Origin: an uncultured Kordia sp.
Lineage (GTDB): Bacteria; Bacteroidota; Bacteroidia; Flavobacteriales; Flavobacteriaceae
Length of the DNA: 55,538 bases
Reading direction: 5' to 3'
Assembly (NCBI RefSeq): GCF_947489565.1
Contig: NZ_CANLEA010000031.1
Location: forward strand, 1 to 55,538
Numbering within the stretch: the first letter of the stretch is position 1; each line of letters opens with the position of its first letter. Below are positions 7,241 to 16,438 of the stretch, one piece after another. Made by a program: the position numbers and the translations under genes. Under the pieces are notes generated by a model. It did no database searches and was not told the origin of the DNA. It worked only from the letters and a program-made list of their open reading frames with translations.

Positions 7241-8380
7241 ATGAAAGCAATGAAGCACATACTTATAATACTCTTATTCCTAAATACGCTCGTTTGTTTT
7301 GGACAGACTGAAAATATTCAAACGGAAATTAAATCTGAAAATATTTTCGATTTATCAATTATTCAGGTTTATCCTGATTCATTTCCTAATATTTCGGTCA
7401 TATTTCAAGCTAAAAATAAGCTTGGAGAACCTTTATGGACTTTAGAAACATCTGAAATACAAGTACAAGAAAACGCTAAAGATTGTGAAGTAATTCGATT
7501 GCTGAATATCTCTAAAGACAAACCAATAAACATTGGATTGGTATTTGATCATTCCGGTTCTATGGTTGATAACCCAGCTCAAATGCCAAAAGATGTAGAA
7601 ACGATGCAGTATGCATATTTTTATGGTACAATGCCAAAGGATTATGTGATGGCAATTGATTATGCCAAGGAAGGAGTGTTGGGTTTCTTAGATGAAACAA
7701 AATTATCTAAGGATTCAATTTCATTTGTAGGATTTTCAACAACAGTTGATAAAATATATCCTTTAACTAATGATGTAGCTGGAATTAAATCATTTGTAGA
7801 AAAAGTTACACCAGATGGAGGCACTGCATACTATGACGCTTTATATTTAACTATTGAGAATCTTTCAAAAAGTGCGAGTAAATCTGTTATTGTGGCGCTT
7901 ACAGATGGTCAAGACAATGAATCAAAACACTCAATACAAGAAGTAATTGATTTAGCAAATGAAAAAGAGGTTTCAATTTATACAATTGGACTTGGTAATG
8001 TTAACGATACACTACTAACAGAATTATCAAAAAGTACAGTCGGACTTTACTATTACACAAACGATCCTAAAAAACTAAAAGAAATATATTTAAACATTAA
8101 GAAACAATTAAAATCTATTTATCAAGTTGATTATATATCCAATAATCAAGACTATTTGGAAGAAGAGAGAGCCATTCGATTTGCATTTGTAAATGATACG
8201 CTTGCATTTGCTGATAATACTTCTATGTATTCGCTACCTGAAGAAACAGTTTCTTATTTAAAGAAAAAAGAAGAAGAAAGAATCGCGTCCGAAAGAAACA
8301 AATTAATTTTTGGAAGCCTGACAATATTATTAGTAGGTCTTGGAAGTTTTATTGTATACAGGAGAAAAAAGAAAAAGTAG
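7241..8380 (+). CDS. Exported von Willebrand factor A domain protein
   Basis: A 379-residue protein with a signal peptide (residues 6-21), a short beta domain, and a VWA domain at about residues 95-290. The metal-ion-dependent adhesion site is intact: Asp103-His-Ser-Gly-Ser107, then Thr-Pro-Asp-Gly-Gly-Thr-Ala and Leu-Thr-Asp-Gly-Gln-Asp-Asn. A C-terminal membrane helix (Leu-Ile-Phe-Gly-Ser to Val-Tyr) followed by Arg-Arg-Lys-Lys-Lys-Lys anchors it, leaving the VWA domain outside the cytoplasm. VWA domains bind proteins through a Mg2+ ion; the partner is unknown. The ORF extends to a TTG at 7232, but the ATG at 7241 (or 7250) gives a normal signal peptide. It is a single gene. Confidence 0.85.
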   Translation: MKAMKHILIILLFLNTLVCFGQTENIQTEIKSENIFDLSIIQVYPDSFPNISVIFQAKNKLGEPLWTLETSEIQVQENAKDCEVIRLLNISKDKPINIGLVFDHSGSMVDNPAQMPKDVETMQYAYFYGTMPKDYVMAIDYAKEGVLGFLDETKLSKDSISFVGFSTTVDKIYPLTNDVAGIKSFVEKVTPDGGTAYYDALYLTIENLSKSASKSVIVALTDGQDNESKHSIQEVIDLANEKEVSIYTIGLGNVNDTLLTELSKSTVGLYYYTNDPKKLKEIYLNIKKQLKSIYQVDYISNNQDYLEEERAIRFAFVNDTLAFADNTSMYSLPEETVSYLKKKEEERIASERNKLIFGSLTILLVGLGSFIVYRRKKKK

Positions 8381-8467
8381 TTATCACCAAAACAAATTCC
8401 AAGAAAAGACTTCCGTTCTTATAAGTTTACGTTTTGATTTGCAATACAGAAAATATGTTACCAATAA

Positions 8468-9718
8468 CTAAGACAAGCGCTTCGAATCATCCAAAGACAA
8501 CTCATAAATCTCCAAATTAAAATAGGGAAGTGCTGCCAACAAATGATCAAAGATATCGCCCATGATATGTTCGTAGTTTTTCCAGACTTTATCTGTGCTA
8601 AACGCATAAATCTCTAAAGGAATTCCTTTGGGAGTTTGTGCCAACTGACGACTCATGATTGTCATTTCTTTGTTAATTGCAGGATGTGTGTGTAAATACG
8701 ATTCTACATACTTTCGAAACACACCAATATTTGTCATATTTCGTCCGTTGATGAGCAAAGACTTATCAATATGATGTTCGGCATTGAATTGTGCAATTTC
8801 ATCTTGACGCGTTTTCATATACTCAGAAATCAGTTGAATTTTCTCCAATTCTTTCACTTCTTCTTCAGTGATATAATGAATGCTTTGTGTTTTAATAATA
8901 ATGGCACGTTTGATACGTCTTCCGCCAGAATCATTCATTCCGCGCCAGTTTTTAAATGAATCGGAAATCAATGCGTAGGTCGGAATGGTGGTAATGGTTT
9001 TATCAAAATTCTGCACTTTTACGGTTGCCAAGTTAATTTCCACAACATCACCATCGGCGCCGTATTTTTCAATTGTAATCCAATCGCCAATTCGAACCAT
9101 ATCATTCACCGCGACTTGAATACTCGCAACAAAACCAAGAATTGTATCTCTAAAAATCAACAAAATAACGGCAGAAAGTGCTCCTAAAGTAGTTACAAAG
9201 GCAATAATGGATTTTCCCGTAAGGATTGAAAAACTCAAAATAACTCCAACTGACCACACAAAAATCATAAAGACTTGAATATAACTGTCAATCGGTTTGT
9301 CTTTAAAAGCATTCAAGGTTTTCAAGAAATCGCGTAATGAATTCAAAATGCTACGAATCACTTTAATCACTAGAACGACTAAGAAAATATCAATCGCGAC
9401 TAAAAAACTACGTTGAAAACTTGGAAAATCTTGAAACAAATACGGAGTTGCTTGCTCAATTAAAAATACAGGAATTAAATGTGCTAAGTTTTGAGGAGTT
9501 TTATTCTTAATCAGAAAATCATCAAAATTATTCTTTGTTCGAGGCGCCAAACGATGTGCAAGTGCAATTAAAAAACGGCGCATAATATAATCGACAATAA
9601 AAGCAAGAATACTAATTGCAACAATACCAGCGATTAAATTTAGGTAGATGGCAGTTCCTTCATAGCCTTTAGCCTTTAAATAATCATGTACAAGACGGAA
9701 CCAATTCTGTATATCCAT
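8468..9718 (-). CDS. MscS-family mechanosensitive ion channel (YbdG-like)
   Basis: A 416-residue inner-membrane protein. Four or five hydrophobic segments (about residues 25-45, 70-85, 105-125, 150-170 and 175-200) precede the conserved MscS pore and beta domain. That domain includes 'F-R-D-T-I-L-G-F-V-A-S-I-Q-V-A-V-N-D-M-V-R-I-G-D-W-I' and then 'T-T-I-P-T-Y-A-L-I-S'. The total length and the long C-terminal soluble region match the YbdG/YnaI-like subgroup rather than short MscS. These channels open on membrane tension and protect against osmotic downshock. It is divergent from the regulator at 9860. Confidence 0.93.
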   Translation of the reverse strand: MDIQNWFRLVHDYLKAKGYEGTAIYLNLIAGIVAISILAFIVDYIMRRFLIALAHRLAPRTKNNFDDFLIKNKTPQNLAHLIPVFLIEQATPYLFQDFPSFQRSFLVAIDIFLVVLVIKVIRSILNSLRDFLKTLNAFKDKPIDSYIQVFMIFVWSVGVILSFSILTGKSIIAFVTTLGALSAVILLIFRDTILGFVASIQVAVNDMVRIGDWITIEKYGADGDVVEINLATVKVQNFDKTITTIPTYALISDSFKNWRGMNDSGGRRIKRAIIIKTQSIHYITEEEVKELEKIQLISEYMKTRQDEIAQFNAEHHIDKSLLINGRNMTNIGVFRKYVESYLHTHPAINKEMTIMSRQLAQTPKGIPLEIYAFSTDKVWKNYEHIMGDIFDHLLAALPYFNLEIYELSLDDSKRLS

Positions 9719-9859
9719 AAAATAAGTTTTTACAAAGGTAAAATTTCCTCGTCACAACATCGAAAAAACAACTACTTTCCACAGATTATAGCATATATAT
9801 TAGGATAAAAGTCAAAAAATAGCCCTATTTTTACAATACAACCCAAACCCGATTCATTT

Positions 9860-12664
9860 TTGCGAACCATAATTAATGTATTCCTAGTACTGTTTTTTAG
9901 CTGTTCCTTTGCACAGGAATTGCCACCAATTATTAACTACACTCCGAAAATTTATAAGGCAGACAACCAAAATTGGATGATTTCACAATCGGACGATGCA
10001 TGTATTTATGTAGCTAATAACAAAGGGCTGTTAGAATTTAATGGTGCGCAATGGAAACTCTACAAATCGCCAAACGAAACCATTATGCGTTCTGTAAAAG
10101 TCATTGGCGATCGTGTGTATACGGGTTCTTATATGGATTTCGGATATTGGAAACGCCAGGATACAGGAATATTAAAATATACTTCGTTGACCGATGAACT
10201 GCATGTTGAAATGGAAGAAGACGAACAGTTTTGGCAAATAATTCAATTAGACGAATGGGTACTTTTTCAATCTTTAGATCGAATTTACATTTATCATACG
10301 ACCGACAATTCATTAAAAGTAATTAGCGCCGATCATACCATTACAAAATTATACAAGATTCAAGATGAATTGTTTTTTCAAGTATTGGAAGAAGGTTTGT
10401 ATAGTATCGAAAATGGAGAAAAAAAACTGATCAGTGATAATGCGCTTTTGCGGAAAACTAGAATTGTTGGACTCTTTCCGAAAGGAAATCAAAAAATAAT
10501 CATTACACGTGATGCAGGCTGGTTCACGTATGATGAAGAAGGTTTAACGGCCATGCAACTTCCGTATCAGCAACAATACAATCAAAAAAGTATTTATACC
10601 AGCATTCAACTGTCGGATGGAAGTTATGTATTAGGAACCATTGCAAAAGGGATTTATCATATTTCTCCAGAAGGTGAATTGCGTTACAAAATTGATCAAG
10701 CAAGTGGTTTGGGCGATAATACGGCACTTTCACTATTTGAAGATATAGATGGCAATGTATGGACAGGTTTGGATAATGGAATCAATTGTATCAATACCAA
10801 AGAACCATTCAAATACTTTGCGGATCAAACGGGACGCATAGGAACAATTTACGCATCTATCATTCACAATGGATATTTGTATTTAGGAACGAATCAAGGT
10901 TTATTCTACAAAGCCAATCAAAGCGAAGATGATTTTAAGTTTATCGAAGGAACAAAAGGACAAGTTTGGTGTTTGCGTATCATTGATAATGAATTATTCT
11001 GCGGACATGACTCCGGCACTTTTATCATAAAAGATGCGATACCACAAAAAGTTGGAAATGTTCAAGGAACGTGGGATTTAAAAACGATTCCGGGAAAACA
11101 AAATCAAATCATTCAAGGAAATTATGATGGATTGTATGTGCTAAAAAAGGAGAATGACAACTGGAAATTAGAATATAAACTCAAAGGATTTGATATCTCT
11201 TCTAAACATTTTGAATGGGTAACACAAACCAAAATCTTGATGAATCATGAATACAAAGGTGTGTACGAGCTTACACTCGATGAAAATCATGAAGAAGTAA
11301 CAGCATACACCAAAAATGCTTCTATTCAAAAAAGCGCCAATACGAGTTTGGTATTGTTTGATGGCAATATTTATCAAGCCAATAAGAATGGTATTTTTAG
11401 ATATGATAATGCATCACATACCTTTGAGAAAGACGCAATATTAAGTTCCATATTTGAAAAAGATTATTATACATCGGGTAGGTTAGTGGTAGACGATATA
11501 GGTTATTTATGGGCTTTTACGAACAATTATATCAATTATGTAACTAAAGAGCGACTCAACGGAGACTTTAAAATTCAACGGATTGCCATTCCACAATCGT
11601 TACGTAACGAGATGAAAGGTTATGAAAACATCTCACATCTTAGAGGTAAAAACTATCTTTTAGGAACTTCGAACGGATACATTACGATAGATTTGGCTGA
11701 GATGCATTCCAAAGAATACACCATTAAAATAAATAGTGTTACGAATGCTTCGCTTACGGGCGATTTTCATGAAATTGCCTTAGTTACCGAAGAAGAACAA
11801 GAATTTAATGCCAATGAAAACTATTTGGCATTTATGTATAGCATTCCGGCTTTCAATAAGTATGAAGTTGCCGAATATTCATATGAATTGGAAGGTTTAT
11901 ATGATGAATGGAGTGATTGGAGTACAAAATCAGATGCATCATTTGAAAACTTACCACACGGAAGTTATACGTTTAAAGTAAAAGCACGAATCAACAATCA
12001 AGTGACGGCAAATACGGCAGCATATTCGTTTGTAATCAATCGTCCTTGGTATTTGTCAAATGTTGCAATTATCATCTATGTAATTCTAACCATTTTACTC
12101 TTTACAGCGATCAATGGTTTCTACAAACGATATTACAAAAAACAGCGAGAACGTTTATTAGATAAGAAAACCAGAGAGTTGGCCGTAAAAGAATTAGAAG
12201 CACAAAAAGAAATCATTCAATTAAAAAATACGCAGCTTAATAATGATATAGAATCAAAAAATCGTGAATTGGCCATTGCTACGATGAATATGATTAAGAA
12301 GAATGAAACTCTAAATAGTATCAAACAAGAATTGCAAAAACAAAAAACGGAAATGCAAGATGTAAAACCTGTAATTCGTTTGATAGATAAAAACATTAAC
12401 AATGCGGAAGATTGGAAGTTTTTTGAAGAAGCGTTCAATCATGCTGATAAGGATTTCTTCAAGAAGGTAAAAGAACTACATCCACAATTAACTGCCAACG
12501 ATCTCCGATTGTGTGCATATTTACGTTTAAATCTTTCATCAAAAGAGATTGCGCCACTCCTCAACATATCTGTGCGAAGTGTGGAAATCAAGCGTTATCG
12601 TCTGCGAAAAAAGATCAGTCTTGCTCGTGAGATTAATCTGAATGATTATTTCCTAAACTTATAA
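9860..12664 (+). CDS. Y_Y_Y propeller sensor with C-terminal LuxR-type HTH
   Basis: A 934-residue membrane sensor-regulator. Order of parts: signal peptide (1-19); a periplasmic beta-propeller of 'two-component regulator propeller' repeats (about 25-640, e.g. D-I-D-G-N-V-W-T-G-L-D-N-G-I); a Y_Y_Y domain (about 652-720); one membrane helix (about 732-752); a coiled coil (755-850); and a helix-turn-helix (about 876-930, with S-S-K-E-I-A-P-L-L-N-I-S-V-R-S-V-E). It resembles the hybrid sensors of glycan loci but lacks histidine kinase and receiver domains. The only start preserving the signal peptide is the TTG at 9860. Placed just upstream of SusC, it is a candidate regulator of the glucan locus (inference). 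Confidence 0.85.
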   Translation: MRTIINVFLVLFFSCSFAQELPPIINYTPKIYKADNQNWMISQSDDACIYVANNKGLLEFNGAQWKLYKSPNETIMRSVKVIGDRVYTGSYMDFGYWKRQDTGILKYTSLTDELHVEMEEDEQFWQIIQLDEWVLFQSLDRIYIYHTTDNSLKVISADHTITKLYKIQDELFFQVLEEGLYSIENGEKKLISDNALLRKTRIVGLFPKGNQKIIITRDAGWFTYDEEGLTAMQLPYQQQYNQKSIYTSIQLSDGSYVLGTIAKGIYHISPEGELRYKIDQASGLGDNTALSLFEDIDGNVWTGLDNGINCINTKEPFKYFADQTGRIGTIYASIIHNGYLYLGTNQGLFYKANQSEDDFKFIEGTKGQVWCLRIIDNELFCGHDSGTFIIKDAIPQKVGNVQGTWDLKTIPGKQNQIIQGNYDGLYVLKKENDNWKLEYKLKGFDISSKHFEWVTQTKILMNHEYKGVYELTLDENHEEVTAYTKNASIQKSANTSLVLFDGNIYQANKNGIFRYDNASHTFEKDAILSSIFEKDYYTSGRLVVDDIGYLWAFTNNYINYVTKERLNGDFKIQRIAIPQSLRNEMKGYENISHLRGKNYLLGTSNGYITIDLAEMHSKEYTIKINSVTNASLTGDFHEIALVTEEEQEFNANENYLAFMYSIPAFNKYEVAEYSYELEGLYDEWSDWSTKSDASFENLPHGSYTFKVKARINNQVTANTAAYSFVINRPWYLSNVAIIIYVILTILLFTAINGFYKRYYKKQRERLLDKKTRELAVKELEAQKEIIQLKNTQLNNDIESKNRELAIATMNMIKKNETLNSIKQELQKQKTEMQDVKPVIRLIDKNINNAEDWKFFEEAFNHADKDFFKKVKELHPQLTANDLRLCAYLRLNLSSKEIAPLLNISVRSVEIKRYRLRKKISLAREINLNDYFLNL

Positions 12665-12683
12665 GGATCTTCTTAAAATAACA

Positions 12684-12724
12684 CAAAAAAATAAGCTACA
12701 TCATATTTCTATACTGTAGCTTAT
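12684..12724 (-). terminator. Intrinsic terminator for the minus-strand peptide gene
   Basis: The perfect 10-bp stem ataagctaca / tgtagcttat (12691-12700 and 12715-12724) is followed, on the minus strand, by seven T residues. It lies 28 bases after the stop of the peptide gene at 12753-12920, which argues that this gene is transcribed. On the plus strand it has no T tract. Confidence 0.8.
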
Positions 12725-12752
12725 CAAACAAAGTTTTATTTAAAATAATATA

Positions 12753-12920
12753 TTAGCAGCCAATACTAGGAGGACAATCTGGTTGCGTTGTAAAACCTCC
12801 ACATCCTTGTTTCCCAGATCCTTCAATAGGAGCTTGTAGTCCTCCAGAAATTGCTGGCATTTCATTTAATTTTAAAATAGACCTTTTGTTTAAATTTAAT
12901 TTCTTTACTGACTTTTTAAT
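12753..12920 (-). CDS. Double-glycine leader peptide, Cys-containing core, apparent ATT start
   Basis: A 55-codon reading frame encodes a leader like those of Bacteroidota class I lanthipeptide-type precursors (KKSVKKLNLNKRSILKL, then NEMPAISGG), cut after Gly27. The 28-residue core contains three Cys plus Thr and Ser residues (GCGGFTTQPDCPPSIGC at the end). The codon where Met is expected is ATT. An in-frame TAA lies two codons upstream, and the next ATG is inside the leader at codon 21. So either ATT (a rare but real start codon) is used, or a point mutation has damaged the gene. A terminator follows. No LanB/LanC or radical SAM enzyme is in the window. Confidence 0.65.
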   Translation of the reverse strand: MKKSVKKLNLNKRSILKLNEMPAISGGLQAPIEGSGKQGCGGFTTQPDCPPSIGC

Positions 12921-12999
12921 GGTTTAAAGTTTTAAATTAATAATTCTTATAAAATCAACAGAATTATTAGCGAATCGTTTAAATATGATGCATATACAT

Positions 13000-13062
13000 C
13001 TACAGCATATTCAAAAACACCTCAACATTTTCAAAAAACACCACAACATTACCACAACAATA
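13000..13062 (+). promoter_or_regulatory. Direct-repeat regulator boxes upstream of susC operon
   Basis: Four related nonamers lie on one strand: ctacagcat (13000), cctcaacat (13020), ccacaacat (13041) and ccacaacaa (13052). Their spacings of 20, 21 and 11 bases are about two, two and one helical turns. The last two form ccacaacattaccacaacaa, matched upstream of operon 2 at 21977. Direct repeats with helical phasing fit cooperative binding by an activator. Which regulator binds is inferred only; the Y_Y_Y/LuxR protein next door is the first candidate. Confidence 0.65.
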
Positions 13063-13186
13063 ACGTTGTAGTGATCTTTTTTTTACTTAAAGTGATACTT
13101 TTTTTTAAATGTTTAATCATTGCCAATAACACATAAACAAAGGGTTTGAAATGATAATTCTTCAATAAAAATGCTAAAAAATTAAC

Positions 13187-13201
13187 ATGTATGTTTTTTG
13201 T
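13187..13201 (+). promoter_or_regulatory. Conserved promoter-like core of susC operon
   Basis: The 15-mer atgtatgttttttgt is identical to 22123-22137 upstream of operon 2 and lies exactly 146 bases after the ccacaacat box, as there. It contains TATGTTTT, one base off the Bacteroidota -7 consensus TAnnTTTG. It lies 66 bases before the susC ATG. Confidence 0.6.
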
Positions 13202-13266
13202 ATAGGTGTTTTTTAAGGAATCGTTAACAATTGTAAATACATTGTCATCAATTAAAAAACAACTAT

Positions 13267-16200
13267 ATGAACCGTTATGTAATCATCCTTGTATTCATGC
13301 TCACCTCGATATGGGGCTATGGACAAGATTTTGAGATAAAAGGGAAAGTCTTAGAAGATGGTAGTCAAATGCCATTGCCAGGCGTAACCGTTTTACTTAA
13401 AAACACTTCAAATGGAACTTCTACTGATTTCGATGGAAATTTCAGCCTAAAAAATGTTCCAAACGGAAGTACAATTGTATTTTCTTCCGTTGGATATGCA
13501 ACTCAAGAAGTTGTGGTCACCTCAAACAAAGAATTAACCATTCTCATGAAAGAAGATGCAGAAGCATTAGAGTCTGTCATTGTTATTGGATATGGTTCAC
13601 AAAGAAAAGAACTCGTCTCTGGAGCTTTTACAACAGTAGAAGCCGACAAAATTATAGAGCGGAATCCAGTGAGAGTTGAAGAAGCGCTTCAAGGTTCTTC
13701 TTCGGGAGTTCAAGTAAATGCTACTTCTGGTTCGCCAGGTGCTGCGCTTAACATTCGTATTCGTGGTATTACGTCAAATGGAAACAACAACCCACTTATT
13801 ATTGTAGATGGTGTAAATGTTGGAAACGATTTAAGTGTCATTGATCCTAATGATATAGAACAATTAGATGTGATTAAGGATGCGAGTTCTGCTATTTATG
13901 GTGTGCAAGCTTCCAATGGTGTCATTTTAATTACAACCAAAAGCGGACGTAGAGATTCAGCAACGAAATTCTCTTACAACGCTTATTATACCGTGCAAGA
14001 AACTTCTAATACGTTAGATTTAATGAATGCAACGGAATATGCCGTTTATGTTAATGAAACTGAAGTTGCAGACGGAAATGCATTGCCTTTTCCAGATGTT
14101 TCTTCCTTTGGAGAAGGAACCGATTGGCAAGATGAATTATTCACATCAGCACCATTATTCAGCCATAGTATAAGCGCTGCTGGAGGATCTGAAAATATCT
14201 CTTATGGTATCAGTGGTAGTTATTTAGGACAAGATGGAATTATTGCGAGCGATAAGTCAAACTTTACACGTTGGACTCTTAAGAACAACTTAAGCATCAA
14301 TCTATCAGAAAAATTAAAATTAAACACACTACTTTTATATACGAATAGAAAAACTAGAGGAATTCCAGAAGGCGGAAGAGGTTCTATACTTTATTATGGA
14401 GCGAATGCTTCTCCGTTAACTCCAATCTTCGACGGAACAGACGGAACAGGTCCTTCAAGAGGATTTTCATATATAGGAACGGAACAAGGAATTGAAATCA
14501 TCAATCCATTTGCAGTGATCAACAATACCTTTAATGAAGCCAAAACAAACCGTTTTACTGGAAAAATTGAATTGGTATATGATATTATTGAAGATTTAGA
14601 AGTTACTTCTCGTTTTAACTTCAATTATGCAGATGTCATTGCGCGTTCATACAATCCATTACAATATTACGGACCAAACAAGGTTCAAAACAATGTCAAT
14701 GTTGCCAACAATCAATTCGTATTAGATACCAACGATGATGGAGACAGAGATGTATACAGTACGGTAAGTGAGAATACACAGAATTTCTTTGATTACACAT
14801 GGGAAACTTTTGTAAACTATAAGAAATCATTTGGAGATCATAACTTCAGTGGTTTACTAGGAACTTCGTTACAAAGTTTACAATATGACGGAATTTTTGC
14901 AACAGGATTCTTAGTAAACGGTCCAGACGCTTGGAGCAATGCGTATTTGAGCAATACGCAATCATTTATTATTGATGATGATGATACGCCAAACGGAGAT
15001 CCACAGGACATTCAGCAAACTTTAAGTGCTACCACAGGAATCGGAGAAGATCGTGTATATTCCATATTTGGAAGACTTCAATACGATTATCAAGGAAAAT
15101 ATTTATTCTCAGCAATGTTACGACGTGATGCTTCTACGCGTTTCGGTCCAGACAATCGTATTGGATACTTTCCATCACTTTCTGGAGGTTGGGTGATTAC
15201 ACAAGAAGATTTCTTCAAATCAAACACAATCAACAGTTTAAAACTTAGAGGAAGTTGGGGAATCACAGGAAATGACCGAATTGGCAGTTTCCGTTGGTTA
15301 GGATTCTTACAAGGAGCCAACGCCGAAGCTTCATATCCTTTTGGAGATGTATTATCGTTTGGAAATGCTATCGGAGCTTTATCAAACTCAAAACTACAAT
15401 GGGAAACAACGACACAAACCAACATCGGTTTTGATGTAAGTTTATTTGATCGAAAGTTAGACATAAGTGTTGATTACTATAAAAAACGTACGGAAGACTT
15501 ATTATTAGTTCCGGAAGTATCCGCTTTATTAGGAACAAGTGCAGGAGGAAGCTCGGCGCCAGTAGTAAATGCCGGAATCGTAGAAAACAAAGGTTTGGAT
15601 TTAAGTATCAACTTCTCACATGATTTTACGGACGACTTAAGCATTCAAGTTGGGTACAACTTAACAAGTATCAACAACGAAGCTATTGAAGTAAACAATG
15701 CTGCAGGATTTTTACCTGGTGGATTATTTGGTTTAGGTCAATCAACTTCACGTTTCCAATCTGGATTGCCAATTGGAGCTTTCTGGGGATTACAAACAGA
15801 TGGAATCTTTCAAAATCAAGCAGAAATTGATGCACATGCGGTTCAGCCAGATGCACAACCTGGAGACATTCGTTACGTAGATTTAGATGGAGATGGTGTC
15901 ATTGAATATGGAAGTCAAGACGATCAAGGAATGATTGGAAATCCAATTCCAGATTTCACCATGGGATTCAATCTAAACTTAAACTACAAACAATTTGACT
16001 TTGGAACGTCTTTATATGCTTCTATCGGAAACGATATTGCAAGAAGTTATGAGCGTTTCCTAACGTATAGCAACAAACCAACCTTATATTTAGATCGTTG
16101 GACAGGCGAAGGAACTTCGAATTCTGTACCAAGAGCTTCAACAAACGCATCAAACAATCGTTTGTTCTCAGATTTCTTCGTGGAAGATGGTTCGTACTTA

Positions 16201-16428
16201 CGTATACAAAACGTTCAAATAGGATACTCGTTACCAGATTCAGTCTTAGAAAAAATCCACTTGGATCGCTTCAGAATCTATTTCGGAGTAAACAATTTAC
16301 ACACGTTTACAAAATACCGAGGATACAATCCAGATGTTTCAAACTCAGATCCACTATCGGCAGGAGTTGACTTAGGACAATATCCTTTAGCAAGAACCTT
16401 TACAACAGGAGTTAATGTATCATTCTAA
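13267..16428 (+). CDS. susC: SusC-like TonB-dependent outer-membrane glucan transporter
   Basis: A 1053-residue protein: signal peptide (1-19), carboxypeptidase-regulatory-like beta domain (about 22-105, with G-x-V-L-E-D-G-x-x-x-P-L-P-G-V-T-V), TonB plug (about 115-235, with R-I-R-G and I-Y-G-x-x-A-x-N-G-V-I-L-I-T-T-K), and a large beta-barrel ending in an aromatic Phe. It is the usual length of SusC transporters. It imports oligosaccharides across the outer membrane powered by TonB-ExbBD, working as a pair with SusD. It heads operon 1, and its stop is 10 bases before the SusD start. The beta-1,3-glucan specificity is inferred from the enzymes of the locus, not from this protein. Confidence 0.95.
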   Translation: MNRYVIILVFMLTSIWGYGQDFEIKGKVLEDGSQMPLPGVTVLLKNTSNGTSTDFDGNFSLKNVPNGSTIVFSSVGYATQEVVVTSNKELTILMKEDAEALESVIVIGYGSQRKELVSGAFTTVEADKIIERNPVRVEEALQGSSSGVQVNATSGSPGAALNIRIRGITSNGNNNPLIIVDGVNVGNDLSVIDPNDIEQLDVIKDASSAIYGVQASNGVILITTKSGRRDSATKFSYNAYYTVQETSNTLDLMNATEYAVYVNETEVADGNALPFPDVSSFGEGTDWQDELFTSAPLFSHSISAAGGSENISYGISGSYLGQDGIIASDKSNFTRWTLKNNLSINLSEKLKLNTLLLYTNRKTRGIPEGGRGSILYYGANASPLTPIFDGTDGTGPSRGFSYIGTEQGIEIINPFAVINNTFNEAKTNRFTGKIELVYDIIEDLEVTSRFNFNYADVIARSYNPLQYYGPNKVQNNVNVANNQFVLDTNDDGDRDVYSTVSENTQNFFDYTWETFVNYKKSFGDHNFSGLLGTSLQSLQYDGIFATGFLVNGPDAWSNAYLSNTQSFIIDDDDTPNGDPQDIQQTLSATTGIGEDRVYSIFGRLQYDYQGKYLFSAMLRRDASTRFGPDNRIGYFPSLSGGWVITQEDFFKSNTINSLKLRGSWGITGNDRIGSFRWLGFLQGANAEASYPFGDVLSFGNAIGALSNSKLQWETTTQTNIGFDVSLFDRKLDISVDYYKKRTEDLLLVPEVSALLGTSAGGSSAPVVNAGIVENKGLDLSINFSHDFTDDLSIQVGYNLTSINNEAIEVNNAAGFLPGGLFGLGQSTSRFQSGLPIGAFWGLQTDGIFQNQAEIDAHAVQPDAQPGDIRYVDLDGDGVIEYGSQDDQGMIGNPIPDFTMGFNLNLNYKQFDFGTSLYASIGNDIARSYERFLTYSNKPTLYLDRWTGEGTSNSVPRASTNASNNRLFSDFFVEDGSYLRIQNVQIGYSLPDSVLEKIHLDRFRIYFGVNNLHTFTKYRGYNPDVSNSDPLSAGVDLGQYPLARTFTTGVNVSF

Positions 16429-16438
16429 ACACATCACT

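Larger units (their letters stand above)
12921..13266. other. Regulatory region upstream of susC
   Basis: No gene is supported in these 346 bases. They contain a set of CYACAACAT boxes (13000-13062) and a promoter-like core (13187-13201). From about 13000 to 13201 the region aligns without gaps to 21936-22137 upstream of operon 2, including aatcatt (13115) and aggg (13141) at the same offsets. Confidence 0.75.

Noticed and set aside
12753-12920. Antisense RNA or simple spacer instead of a peptide gene
   Set aside because: The complete leader motif, the Gly-Gly site and a matching terminator in the right place make a peptide gene more likely, despite the ATT start.
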